A stretch of DNA of 64,000 nucleotides from Meconema thalassinum. Lineage: Eukaryota > Arthropoda > Insecta > Orthoptera > Tettigoniidae. Shown piece by piece: positions 42,366 through 52,889 of this stretch. The DNA is taken from contig OX336393.1 in the NCBI GenBank assembly GCA_946902985.2, positions 357,598,779-357,662,778 of the forward strand, written 5' to 3'. The notes beneath the pieces are model-generated. The model had not been told where the DNA came from and ran no database searches. It was given only the letters and a program-made list of their open reading frames with translations. The stretch's first letter is position 1; each line of letters starts with the position of its first letter. The translations under genes and the position numbers were made by a program.

Positions 42366-45113
42366 ATGTCAGGTATGGAGGAGATCTTGCAGGTTATTGC
42401 AGGATTGAAACAGCATTTTGATGCTGCTAACGAGCAGAATAAACTGGAAGCCAAGGCTTTCCAGGATAGCATAAACACTCGTTTAGACGCCAATCAGGAG
42501 GCAAATAATGCAAATCAGGTTGCACTGAATAATCGGTTAGATGCCAATCAGGAGGCAATTAATGCAAATCAGGTTGCACTGAGTAATCGGTTAGATGCCA
42601 ATCAGGAGGCAATTAATAATAACCAGATTGAATTAAACAATAAGTTAGGTCAAATGCAAGAGGTAATTAAGACCGAAGTAACAGATACTGTTGTAAGCAT
42701 TGTATCGGAAATGCAGGTTAAAACTGATAAACGTTTCGAGGCTATAGAAGCCAGACTTGAGAGAAATTTACAAGCGTGTAAGCACGCTCAGGATGAAACC
42801 AACAGTAGGTTAGACGCGTTATCTAACGACATTAAGGATATTCAGATCCAAAATGAGGCGAATCTCGAACGCCAAGCGAAACAATTTGCAGAGTTTACAA
42901 GAACGGTAGACCAGAGATTAGAGGAGAACGACTCCAAATGGGACCAGAAATTGAAAAGCTATGCTAGAGCAATTAACGGTGACCTCAAGAAACAGGACCA
43001 GAATATATTAGGTCAATGTCAGGAAATAGGCGAAATTAAGGCTATCGCTAATGAAAGTAAGGAGCTGGTAAGCAACGTGAAAAGTCAGATGGGCAAAGTT
43101 CATCAAGAACTGGACCAAGTTCAAAGTGACATTGTCGTAGTTAACAAAAGGCAAGAGGAGAATAGAGGTGAGATCACCAAGGTCCGGAATGAATTGTCTA
43201 AAGTCAATGGACACATTCAAGAGGAAATTAAAGGGCTGAGAGAAGAACTCGAAGTGAGAGAAGGCCAGAAGACAGAGGCAAGCGACAAGTCCCTTGCTCA
43301 AATTAAGGAAGATGTAGAGGATGAAATCTCCCATATCAAACAAAGTCTGAAAGAAGACAAGAAGAAAATCTTTCAAGTAGCCGAGGAAAATCGAGATAGG
43401 CTTACAAGAATAGAGAAAGAAGTCATTACTCGTCTGGATAGAGCAGAAATGCGCCACAGTCAAATGGAGACTAGGATAATAGCACAGGAGGAAACGCTTC
43501 TGAAAGATCCTAAGTCAAGTGAAGGCAGCATAGAAGATATGAGGAAAACAAGGTGGGCAGATTTAGAAACCCAACCTATAATAAGGAGTGCTACAGGCCC
43601 AGGGGAAAGTCCTTATATGACGCCAGGTGTACCAGTTGCGGCATCAACGCCACATGAAAATGCTATGCACACCCAGGTGATAAACGTCATAAGGGCAAGC
43701 GAAGAAAAACCAAGGAAATTCTCAGGTAGCCATTGTAACATGACACCAAAATATTGGTTGAAGGAAGTGACTGAATATCTGAATGATGCACGAATACCAC
43801 AGGAGCGTAGGCTACGTGCTATAGAGAAATTAACAGAGGGGGAGTGCGCATTATGGTTTCGCAGCTTCCGCTACACTTTCGATACTGTTGAGGAGTTTCG
43901 GGAGGCATTTTTGAAGAGATACTGGGACGCAGCGACCCAACAGAATTTACGGTTGGATTTATATGCAAAGAAATACAGTACCAACAATCCAACGAAGTAC
44001 GCAGAATTCTTCATATCGCAGATGTGTCGCTTTAAAGAACTAGATCAAAAACCGAGCGAACTGGAGCTATGTATTGCTATCGCCAAGCAGCTTCCATACG
44101 AGATCCAAAAACTACTAATCTCGGCTAATGCGAAAACTGCTATAGAAATGGAGACAGTTCTTAGACAACTGGACCTCACAACAGCAAATACGATGCGTCA
44201 GAGTCGAACCGTGGAACAGGTACACGTGACCAACACGCAGACTGACCAACAGCAAGCTCCAAGGAACAACAAAGCTACGAGCACTGAAACATTAGATTCC
44301 TATGGACGGCAATGGGAACAGGAACCAAGAAGATGGCAGTCAAAGTACAAAGGGAATGCTAATAGAGGAGGAAGAGGTCGAAACTCGTGGAATAAGCCGA
44401 ATACCAGGGGTAAACCGTACCAAAACAATGGAGGTAATAATGGCCAAGAAGGCAACAATAGAAATTGGAGACCCCAAGAAAGAAGAAGTAACTTCGATGA
44501 CGAGGTAGAAGAACGATATCACGCTTCTTTGCGATACCTCGAGGAGAGGGGAGATGAGCCTCAGAAACAACAAGTCCGCTGGCAAGAAGTTATGCAGAAC
44601 AGGACATCGCCAGACAGATATGGAGATGGAGCTAAGAGTTTGGAGCTACAGCGCAGCGAACAGGAGAGAAGAAACTCCAAGGGGACGGGCGCTGAAGAAA
44701 AAGAAACGCCAAAATTAGAAGAGTTCGAGACTGAGGGATGGAAGTCTGTTAACATCATCAATTGGATAGCCAAACCGGAAGAGCTAATCGAGGATACAGG
44801 AGGACCACAGGTCATGGTCAAGCGAGAATTGCCTATTATAATAGTAAGAGTGGCAGGATTAAAAGTAAGAAGTCTGCTGGACACAGGGTCAACAGTGAGC
44901 CTTATGACACAAGCTCTATATGATGAAATAGCCCGGAGAGAGAATATTTTGAAAATACCGATCTCTAGTGTCAAGATAAAAGGGGTAATTCCAGACAGAA
45001 CGATGATATGTAAATATCAGGTATTCCTAGATTTACAGATAGGAGGCTCTATTTTCTCACAGAGTTTTCTGTTAGTAAACAAATTGCCTTATAACCTACT
45101 TATTGGGGCATAA
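42366..45113 (+). CDS. gag-pro: Gag-protease polyprotein of the Gypsy element
   Basis: The frame opens at 42351. I prefer the ATG at 42366 (MSGMEE, AAAATGT context) over 42351. Residues counted from 42351: 1-450 are a long, charged, Gln/Asn/Glu-rich coiled coil containing three 18-residue repeats (LDANQEAINANQVALSNR type, 42483-42644). About 450-620 is a retrotransposon Gag core (EKPRKFSG, LTEGECALWFRSF, FREAFLKRYW, FFISQMCRFKEL). About 660-720 is an RG/N-rich basic stretch in place of the usual CCHC zinc knuckle. From about 820 is an aspartic protease with DTGS at 844-847. The ORF stops at TAA 45111-45113 inside the conserved end of the protease region, just after NLLIGA. Confidence 0.9.
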   Translation: MSGMEEILQVIAGLKQHFDAANEQNKLEAKAFQDSINTRLDANQEANNANQVALNNRLDANQEAINANQVALSNRLDANQEAINNNQIELNNKLGQMQEVIKTEVTDTVVSIVSEMQVKTDKRFEAIEARLERNLQACKHAQDETNSRLDALSNDIKDIQIQNEANLERQAKQFAEFTRTVDQRLEENDSKWDQKLKSYARAINGDLKKQDQNILGQCQEIGEIKAIANESKELVSNVKSQMGKVHQELDQVQSDIVVVNKRQEENRGEITKVRNELSKVNGHIQEEIKGLREELEVREGQKTEASDKSLAQIKEDVEDEISHIKQSLKEDKKKIFQVAEENRDRLTRIEKEVITRLDRAEMRHSQMETRIIAQEETLLKDPKSSEGSIEDMRKTRWADLETQPIIRSATGPGESPYMTPGVPVAASTPHENAMHTQVINVIRASEEKPRKFSGSHCNMTPKYWLKEVTEYLNDARIPQERRLRAIEKLTEGECALWFRSFRYTFDTVEEFREAFLKRYWDAATQQNLRLDLYAKKYSTNNPTKYAEFFISQMCRFKELDQKPSELELCIAIAKQLPYEIQKLLISANAKTAIEMETVLRQLDLTTANTMRQSRTVEQVHVTNTQTDQQQAPRNNKATSTETLDSYGRQWEQEPRRWQSKYKGNANRGGRGRNSWNKPNTRGKPYQNNGGNNGQEGNNRNWRPQERRSNFDDEVEERYHASLRYLEERGDEPQKQQVRWQEVMQNRTSPDRYGDGAKSLELQRSEQERRNSKGTGAEEKETPKLEEFETEGWKSVNIINWIAKPEELIEDTGGPQVMVKRELPIIIVRVAGLKVRSLLDTGSTVSLMTQALYDEIARRENILKIPISSVKIKGVIPDRTMICKYQVFLDLQIGGSIFSQSFLLVNKLPYNLLIGA

Positions 45114-45116
45114 TTT

Positions 45117-45449
45117 ATGAGGGAATACAGAGTGATAATCGACCTAGCACAGGACAGGGTTATGTTCCATGTGAATGAAGAAGCTGAAGGCTTGGAGGTC
45201 GCACTCAATGAGATTGAACCAGGGTCAAGTGAACAAGTATGGCATACATACAGAGACGTGGCTGAAGAAGAAGTGTTAGTTATTGAGCAGTTAGAAGAAG
45301 AGCTGAAAACACTAGCCACAGACCTGGAGAAAGATTTGGAACCCAAACTGGAAGATTACATTTCGGAAAAACTAGAAGAAGCGAAAATTGGGCTAAAAGA
45401 GAAGGAAAATTTAAAAGAAGTTATTACTGGAACAGAAGGAAGTCTTTGA
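45117..45449 (+). CDS. Middle ORF: protease C-terminal continuation and acidic linker
   Basis: Same frame as gag-pro, starting at an ATG three bases after the TAA stop. It begins with MREYRVIIDLAQDRVMF, which matches the strand and helix that normally follow the protease core in Gypsy elements. About 80 residues rich in Glu and Lys follow. Either the TAA is a disabling mutation, or it is read through or followed by reinitiation. It ends CTT TGA at 45444-45449, where pol is open in the +1 frame. Confidence 0.75.
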   Translation: MREYRVIIDLAQDRVMFHVNEEAEGLEVALNEIEPGSSEQVWHTYRDVAEEEVLVIEQLEEELKTLATDLEKDLEPKLEDYISEKLEEAKIGLKEKENLKEVITGTEGSL

Positions 45450-45450
45450 T
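45415..45450 (+). promoter_or_regulatory. Candidate +1 programmed frameshift window into pol
   Basis: The pol frame is open from about 45415, after a stop in that frame just upstream, and the middle ORF ends at 45449. The overlap ends AGT CTT TGA T. A peptidyl-tRNA slip from CUU to UUU would place GAT (45448-45450) in the A site and continue into RT. Confidence 0.5.
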
Positions 45451-48336
45451 TCGAGACCCGGTCGTATAAAGAACTTCACTTATGCTTTTCAAGTCAGTGA
45501 TTGGACACCATTTAGGCAGAAACCCTACCCTATAGCTGAAAAGCATTATGCTAAAGTGAAAGAGGCAATTCAGGAGATGTTGGAGGCCGGTGTTATTGAG
45601 AAGACACCTACGCCTTATGTAAGTCCATTGGTAATTGTACCAAAGACAGACGGAACTGTCAGAGTCTGCCTGGACCTGAGACATTTAAATTTGAAGGTTA
45701 TTCCAGAATTTGACCAAGTGCCACCTATTAAAGAGATCCTCAGGAAGTTCAAAGGTAAAACCGTATTCACAAATCTGGACATAACATCCAGTTTCCATCA
45801 TCTTGAATTAGAGAAGAAAACTAGTCTGTTGACAGGATTTATGTTTGATCAACATACATACACATTTTTAAGGCTACCTTTTGGGTTAAAACCAGCTGGT
45901 TCAGCCCCGATAAGAGCGTTAGATCGCAATCTATCAGATGAGGTTAAAGAGAGTACCATCAGATATGTAGACGACATTCTACTCACATCAGAATCTCTGG
46001 AGGAGCCCATGAGAGACCTGAAGAAGTTGCTAGATGACCTTCGAGAAGCTAACTTTAAGGTTAATATCAAGAAATCGCACTTCTGTCAGAGGGAAGTCAA
46101 ATTCCTAGGGAATGTTATTGATGCAAATGGAGTGAAGCCTAATCCAGATAAATTGGAGGTAATTCGAAATTTCCCTCGACCCACGAAAGTTAAACACGTC
46201 CGACAGTATTTGGGAGTAATTGGATTATTTTCGAACCACTGCCCAAACTATACTGCGACAGTAGCACCACTGCAGGACCTATTGAAGAAAGGCGGCAGAT
46301 GGAATTGGACGGAGCAATGTCAGGAAGCATTCGTGAGGTCAAAACAAATGCTTTTGGAATATGTGAAGCTGGGATACCCAGATTATACCCAGAAGTTCAT
46401 CATACAGACGGATGCATCACTTATTGGGATCGGAGCGATGCTATTCCAGGAAAATGTTGACCAGCCTGAAAATAAAGTTTTTATTGCCTTTATAAGCAGG
46501 AGACTGAAAGCCCATGAGAAAAACTACACGATCACAGAGATAGAGTTGCTCGCAATTTTGTACGCGTTGCAATCTTGGCATAAACTCGTGTATGGCTTCC
46601 AAATAGTCCTCAGAACAGACCATAAAGCTTTAACATTTTTGTTAAAAACAGACTTGTCTAGCCAGAGATTGACAAGATGGTCCCTGTATATTCAGCAATT
46701 TAATGTGGAAATAGAATACTGTCCAGGGAAAGAGAATGTAATACCGGACATATTAAGCCGTTACCCTAGAGAAGAGGAAGCGTTAGCTGTCCAGATTGAG
46801 AATCGAGATCAGAAGACGTTGGATGACTTAAGGAACCTTACCAACCTACAACGCGAAGACCCGTGGTTGAAGATGATGATCGATTACTTTGAGGGACACT
46901 TAGCAAGGGGAACTGCAAGATACGGAGAGGCAGAGGCATTGGCAACAGATTATATTTGGTATAATCAGATATTACACAAGTGGGATGATGTAGATCATAC
47001 ACGTCAAAGGATTGTAATTCCTGCATCTTTGCAGAGGAGATTGGTGTGGCTGGCACACAGAGCATTTGGTCATCCAGGGATAGATAAAATCTGTGCTCTG
47101 TTGAAGGAAGCATTTACTTGGCCTAAGTTGAGAGAAACGGTGAGAAATGCTATTAGGACATGTGATCTATGCCAGAGGGTAAAGCCAAATCCCTTTTTAA
47201 TGAGGCAACGACCTATCCCGTTGTTACCGGAGAAGCCAAGGCAGTTATTGAGCATAGACAACTTTGGACCATTGCCTAGAGCACGTAGAGGAAATAGACA
47301 CATTTTTGTAGCCATGGATGTATTTTCGAAAATGGTGGTATTATGCCCCTTACAGAAGACAAGTTCAAAGCAGGTCTTGAAACGGCTGAAAGAGAGAGTT
47401 ATTCCGATTCTTGGGAAGCCGGATAACATTCTCTCGGACCACGGAAGTTGCTTTACAAGTGCAGAATTTCGTCGAGAACTGGAAACTCTAGGAATTAGGC
47501 AGATTTTATCTACCATTCGCCATCCTGAGGCAAGTCCAGTTGAAAGAGTAATGAGAGAGATCCAGAAATACATGAAGATCTACTGCTCAGAAGCGAATTG
47601 GCGTTGGATTGAATTTCTAGAAGTCATTGAATACTGTATAAATAATACGGTACATGAGGCGACAGGTCAGGTTCCCGTGACCCTACATCTGGATCAGAGA
47701 CCGGAGAGACCGTGGAATGGTGTTATTCCATTACCAGTAGAAGCACAGCCAGGTCGAGAATTGAGGATCCAACGAACCTTTGAATATCTCAAAGCACAGG
47801 CGGAGAGACGTCAGAGAAGAAATCGTGCGAAGAGGTATCATAGACCGCTTCTCGTGGGAGAGAAAGTTTTAATTAAGAAACCAGCCAGTTCAGATCCAGA
47901 GGCACGGAAGTATAAAAAGTTCATTTTTGCTTACCACGGCCCGTTCGAGGTGATAAGAGACCTACAGAACAATGCATACAGGTTAAAGCATTTAGAAACT
48001 GGAAACGAGGTCGTTATGAATGTAGCCAATTTAAAGGTATATTATCCGCCAGAAGAATTCGACGAACAAGAAGATGTATTAATAACGCACACCCAACTCA
48101 ACGTGGGGAGCGAAGTCAGCCTGGCAGTCAGAACTGAAAGTTCGAGCGGCAAGACGGAACGAGAAGCAGACAGTTTGCCCAGTGTAAGGGACGAGCAACA
48201 AAAGTGCCAGTGCCTGCGAGAATTCTATGAAGAAATGGTTGAAGCGGCGAGAGAAGCCGAGGCCATAAATTTTACCCTCCGCCTGGAGAATGAACAGCTT
48301 AGAAAGAGCGCAGCGTGGAATGGGGATCTGTACTAA
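45451..48336 (+). CDS. pol: Pol polyprotein: RT, RNase H and integrase
   Basis: First ATG at 45556, but conserved coding (FQVSDWTPFRQKPYPI) begins about 30 codons earlier, so the product likely starts by frameshift. Residues from 45556: RT about 20-200 with TNLDITSSFHHL, RLPFGLKPAGS and YVDD at 137-140. RNase H about 260-400 with TDAS (Asp286), ITEIELLA and RTDHKAL. Integrase zinc domain H501, H506, C536, C539. Integrase core Asp568, Asp628, Glu663 (D, D-34-E). A GPF-type module follows near 793 (YHGPFEVI). The C-terminal 100 residues are charged and coiled-coil-like. The ORF is uninterrupted for 926 codons. Enzymes copy and integrate the element. Confidence 0.95.
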   Translation, partial: SRPGRIKNFTYAFQVSDWTPFRQKPYPIAEKHYAKVKEAIQEMLEAGVIEKTPTPYVSPLVIVPKTDGTVRVCLDLRHLNLKVIPEFDQVPPIKEILRKFKGKTVFTNLDITSSFHHLELEKKTSLLTGFMFDQHTYTFLRLPFGLKPAGSAPIRALDRNLSDEVKESTIRYVDDILLTSESLEEPMRDLKKLLDDLREANFKVNIKKSHFCQREVKFLGNVIDANGVKPNPDKLEVIRNFPRPTKVKHVRQYLGVIGLFSNHCPNYTATVAPLQDLLKKGGRWNWTEQCQEAFVRSKQMLLEYVKLGYPDYTQKFIIQTDASLIGIGAMLFQENVDQPENKVFIAFISRRLKAHEKNYTITEIELLAILYALQSWHKLVYGFQIVLRTDHKALTFLLKTDLSSQRLTRWSLYIQQFNVEIEYCPGKENVIPDILSRYPREEEALAVQIENRDQKTLDDLRNLTNLQREDPWLKMMIDYFEGHLARGTARYGEAEALATDYIWYNQILHKWDDVDHTRQRIVIPASLQRRLVWLAHRAFGHPGIDKICALLKEAFTWPKLRETVRNAIRTCDLCQRVKPNPFLMRQRPIPLLPEKPRQLLSIDNFGPLPRARRGNRHIFVAMDVFSKMVVLCPLQKTSSKQVLKRLKERVIPILGKPDNILSDHGSCFTSAEFRRELETLGIRQILSTIRHPEASPVERVMREIQKYMKIYCSEANWRWIEFLEVIEYCINNTVHEATGQVPVTLHLDQRPERPWNGVIPLPVEAQPGRELRIQRTFEYLKAQAERRQRRNRAKRYHRPLLVGEKVLIKKPASSDPEARKYKKFIFAYHGPFEVIRDLQNNAYRLKHLETGNEVVMNVANLKVYYPPEEFDEQEDVLITHTQLNVGSEVSLAVRTESSSGKTEREADSLPSVRDEQQKCQCLREFYEEMVEAAREAEAINFTLRLENEQLRKSAAWNGDLY

Positions 48337-48445
48337 CCTACTCGCAGCCAGACGAGGTGAAGGACCCCAGATGTAAACACAGACAGTGATAGACAGTCAG
48401 CTGGTTACTTATAGAAAGCCACTTGCAATTGACTTTTATAAGTTT

Positions 48446-48458
48446 CGCAAGGGGAATA
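48446..48458 (+). other. Polypurine tract before the 3' LTR
   Basis: CGCAAGGGGAATA adjoins the LTR start. A short purine run here is the usual plus-strand primer. Confidence 0.6.
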
Positions 48459-51400
48459 TGAACCCGAGGAGGTTATGCTGACTGGAATCGAACGTGGTTC
48501 TCAGAGACTGTGATCTCAGTATAAAGGTTCCACCAGGGAACGAACCCGAAGTCTGTGGAGGGAGTTTCATTGTAAAAACCCCTCGAGAGAAGTGTATATT
48601 AAATCACTGGTGTGATTTCAGTTGCAGTGACATTATTTACTAAAATAATGAAGGGAAATTGAGCAGAATACTGCATTATTAGACTACTTGGTGTAGGCTA
48701 TACGAGGCTTGGAACACTGCAAGTGCAGAGTTGACATTTTTACAAATTGGCCCAGAATTGTGGGAGGTGTTCAGTGGAGCCACGTCCATCTCTCTGACCT
48801 CGTTATGTCGTCTGGGAGAGGGTGAGGACCTGAATAATGACCCAGTTCTTCCCCGACGGAGAATAGCATTGAGTTTGGTGGGGAGAGATAGCCAGGAAAA
48901 TCATTGATTACTCGTGATTGGAGTAACGGATTGACTTGAGAGTTGTCCACAGGTGAATCTTTTGCCAAAAGGCTAATTTTAGAGCCTTTTACATGCGAAA
49001 TTGACGCATATTTAATGAAGTGCGGAAGGACTGTAGGAATACCATTGTTCGCGGCTGAATTTGAGAATGTTGCCGGGGAATACCCGTAAGATAGCGTCCC
49101 CAAGCCATGGAGAAAGGAATTAATATTAATTAATTGGACGAGCGATTCTTCTGCACGCAGGTAGTTCTGGGATCTGTGATGACAAAGGAACCCGATGATC
49201 ATGGTTTGGAGACCAGAATCATGCTGGGAGAGGAGCCGAGATTACGCGGGAAGATTTCGCCCTACTTTTCGTGGGAATCCAATATGAGGGAGTCGACCCT
49301 TGGAAGAGCGTGCAGTTCAGTTCAGTTCAGTTCAGTTCAGTTGTAGCCCACTCTTAGGCAGTCTTCACGCAGTCTTCACGCCGTCAGTTAACCCAGTTAC
49401 AGTTCAGTTACACCCAGTTGTAACACAGTTGCGGCAAGTTACAGTAAGTTACGATCAGTATGCAGCGAATACGAGGACAGTACGAGACAGTATGTAAGCA
49501 GTCTACAGCAGTCTTCAAGTAAGTTACGAGCAGTCTTCAAGTGAATCTTCAGTCAGTTACAGCCAGTTTGAAGTAAGTTTGTCAAGGCGGAACGCATGGC
49601 GGTCATACTCATAATAGACGCCGAACAAAGACTGGTACATTTAAATGAAGCATTTAATAAGCTTGTATGAATAATAGTCGTGCTACAGGCATACTCAGCA
49701 GTACGAACTATGGCGTGTTCACTTACGAAGCACCGTATAGACTAATGGCTGAACTATTGTAAATAATTATTTGTGTAAAGTTATGGACAGTGTTAAGCGC
49801 AATGTGTAAAGTATTGACTGATCGTATATGTGTAATTACGATGGAATGCGCTAAAAGAAACTCTACGAAGCGTTTGGTAATGTCATGAGAGTACCAGATG
49901 ATAACGCTCAGGACGGGAGCTAGCATATTTATGCAACGCAGGAGGCTTACCGTAGGAGTAGGAATAAAAACTGTTGGTGAATTCCGAGAGCAGGTAAACC
50001 AGACTTTCAATCAGGAGTTGATAGGAGCACGGGAGATGCCGTCGACACCTGCAATTTCGATCTTTGCTAGGGAATTTCAGCAATGAAAAGTGTATAAAGT
50101 GACGTGTGTTAAGTGTAAAGCATATGTAAAATATCCTTTAAAGTAGTGATTGGATAAGTGTTATAAAGTTTCACATGTTTGGAAGCAATAGCTTCCTGAG
50201 AGTAATGCAACGTGCCGTGTTGTTAGTGAAAAATATGTGTCATAAAATGTGTGTATTCAAGATAAATATGTCGCGTTAAACTGCTTATGGCGGGCGACTT
50301 GGAGAAATATGATTGGTTGGAGCCACCATAAGACGCCTATAGAGATGTAAGTACCCCACAAGTTATGATTATGTAGAAGTATGGGCCACTGCATGCAAGG
50401 TGATTTCCGTAAAGATGCCAGTAAAATCAGTTTAGGAGGTCGATCCTCCATGTTTAATCATTATTGTGTTGATTTTTATAGAGTTGAGATGTTAATTTGC
50501 ATCGTTAAGTGGAGTAATCATTCCCACCATGAATTAAGAATGGCAATCAGTTATGTAAATGTGACGAACACAATTGTTCGAATTTTAAGACGTTTAGTTA
50601 TGTCGGATTTTTGGTAATTTATGTGAGAATAATAAGAAAGAATGATTTTGGTCATTTATGTCAGTGAGATTAATGGTAATAATAATAATGAATATTAAAA
50701 GTATGAATGAACACATCAGGAAACAAATAAATGTTGTAAGCGAGAGATATACGCTAATTGCAAGACTTATCAATCTAAGCAGTAAGAAGTTACAGTAAGA
50801 TTACATTACAGTAATTAAGGAAAGAAGTTTTATATCAGAATATTGCATATATTCAATAATGATGCCGGGAATGAAAGAGCTTTTAGTGAATTGAATTTGC
50901 AGCTTATATGAGAAGCTTATAGAGTAATTGATAGATTTCTCTTAATAATATAGGTCGGAGGTCGTAGCATTGAGTAAAGGGGCCAGGTGGTCTATTCTAC
51001 GTATGAAATCTCCTATGTCATGGGCATAAGTGGAGATATAATTTTATGCCAGAGTTTTAGTGTAGTACCCTAGCTCTGAGGAAGGATATGAAAGTGTTCC
51101 GGGTTGGAATCCTGTGGTAGAGACGAGGAAAACGAGGACACCTCGAAACTCTATGGTTCCCCGAGAACTTATTGATGAGTTATTCAGCTCGGTGGGAGCG
51201 AAACTCATGGCGACAGCTTGGACTGAGCGCCTATTTTATTTGAGACACCGGTCACCCGTCAGACTAATGTATTACGAACCCCGAACCTTCGTATTGAATG
51301 GACCTGTGTGAGGCCAGTAATTATTATATCCTCAGTGTAGGAGTAATTAAAAAGCTCATTCAATACCTGTTTGCATAATAGTCAATTAAGATCCTTTGGG

Positions 51401-52472
51401 ATATGTGTGTCGCTCAGTCAACAGTATTTGTATTGTAAATCTTTACTGCTTAGAAAGGAAAGCATTCAAACCTTTAGGGAGGGTCGAGATAATTGGTGGA
51501 ACCCCCATCCCACATTCTATTGTGTGCCGACTCCTCGAGCAGAGGGTCTGGGGACGGTCACCCGAACCGTCAAGGCAAGTTGAAAGGAACAGATTTAGAC
51601 CCTGGTAAATGACATATAATGAAAGATTGTTATGTTGAGTAATGTAGCCATGTGGTTTAAGAACACATGGATAATTATAGATCATCCTGATGGTTCATTA
51701 TTTTAGCTATCTGATGAATAGTTAGACGATGTATTTGTACTGTCACTGACACCAAGTTAATGAAGTTGGTTACTAGATGCCAAAGGCTACGAGCGCAAGG
51801 TAGTCTAATTGTACCATCCGACAAAAGCTATAACGTAACGTTTTAAGTTGGAATCACAAGACGGCATGCAGTGGAACCATATAAATAGAGGAAGTGGAGG
51901 GGTAGCTTACATAATTACGGAGTTGCACGTTGATTGCGGTGCAACGTCCGAATAGGCTAATGCATGTAGAGCATTTGTTTGGTGAGAAGGGAAAAATCAA
52001 AACACATACGGCACACATAATTGTTGAAATAAAGAGGTTTAAGGAATAATTAATTTGTGATATTAAAGAAGTCACATTGTATGACTGTTATATCATTGTA
52101 CAGTTGTTTTTGAAGTTGTATGTGCATCAGCGCACTTGAATATCTTTGTGAAGTTCACATAAGGGTAAAGCTTTGTGGTATAATATGACTTTATTATGAT
52201 TTTATTTTTGTTCATATTCGTGGATTGTGGAAGTAAATTGTTGTTTGCTTTGTTTTATGGTTTTGGGGGATTGTTTTGTGTTTGAAGCCATGATTTTATT
52301 TACTGAATTAAAGTTTTAGAATAGAGTTGTGCCTTATCATTGTAGAGGTGATACCTTGTAGCCTCAAATCCAAAATATGCACTGCTTAATTGGGGAGACG
52401 GTACACGCCTGAGACCTGATGCTAGCTGGAGGCAGAAGCATATTTCCCATCGAGATTACTCACATGGGTACA
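48459..52472 (+). repeat. 3' LTR, about 4.0 kb
   Basis: TGAACCCGAGG to GGGTACA, nearly identical to 37588-41603. Differences noted include TATAAG to TATGAG (49286), one A lost in a run near 50427, one T lost near 51594 and scattered substitutions. Followed by ATAG (52473-52476), the target duplication. Confidence 0.95.
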
Positions 52473-52580
52473 ATAGTGATGGAGTGCACCAAGAGAGCCT
52501 ATATTTGAGATTTCCGTGACTTCCTGAACGCTACACCTGAAGCTCTTAATTACATGAGTCATATGGACTCATCTTTGTAG
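52473..52580 (+). pseudogene. LINE relic, right part, after the Gypsy element
   Basis: Continues the LINE coding interrupted at 37587. After a short frame disturbance it reads DFRDFLNATPEALNYMSHMD and stops at 52578-52580, the expected C-terminal end of that LINE type. The Cys that completes the C-x-C...H-x4-C motif lies within the first 20 bp. The 3' UTR runs to Helitron B copy 2 at 52643. Confidence 0.8.
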
Positions 52581-52889
52581 AACGGTGCTTTGCTTCCTAT
52601 TATAATGTCATTATATTTTACTGGTGTGTATATGCCATACAATCTATACTAATAATTATAATAAAGCTGAAGAGTTTGGGTGTTTGTGTATTTGTGTGTT
52701 TGTGTGTTTATGTGTTTAAACGCGCTAATTTCTGGAACTACCAGTCCGATTCGAAAAATTCTTTTTTTATATGATAGCCAGATTCAAGAGCAATAGGTTA
52801 GGCAATGTAGTATTAGGCTACACCTCTCAGATAACCTAAAATATTGATTTTTGTTCAGTAAGTCGGTAAAACAAGCGCTCCCGAACTGC

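Larger units (their letters stand above)
37588..52472 (+). mobile_element. Ty3/Gypsy LTR retrotransposon with about 4-kb LTRs
   Basis: Complete element of 14885 bp: LTR (37588-41603), leader (41604-42365), gag-protease ORF, short middle ORF, pol ORF, a short 3' region with a purine tract, and LTR (48459-52472). The domain order protease, RT, RNase H, integrase defines Ty3/Gypsy. No envelope ORF lies between pol and the 3' LTR (122 bp). The LTRs differ at roughly twenty positions by eye, so the insertion is young, although the coding region has a stop in the protease region. It is inserted in a LINE relic with an ATAG duplication. Confidence 0.95.

Noticed and set aside
48337..48458. Envelope gene downstream of pol
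   Set aside because: Only 122 bp separate the pol stop from the 3' LTR; no room for an envelope ORF.
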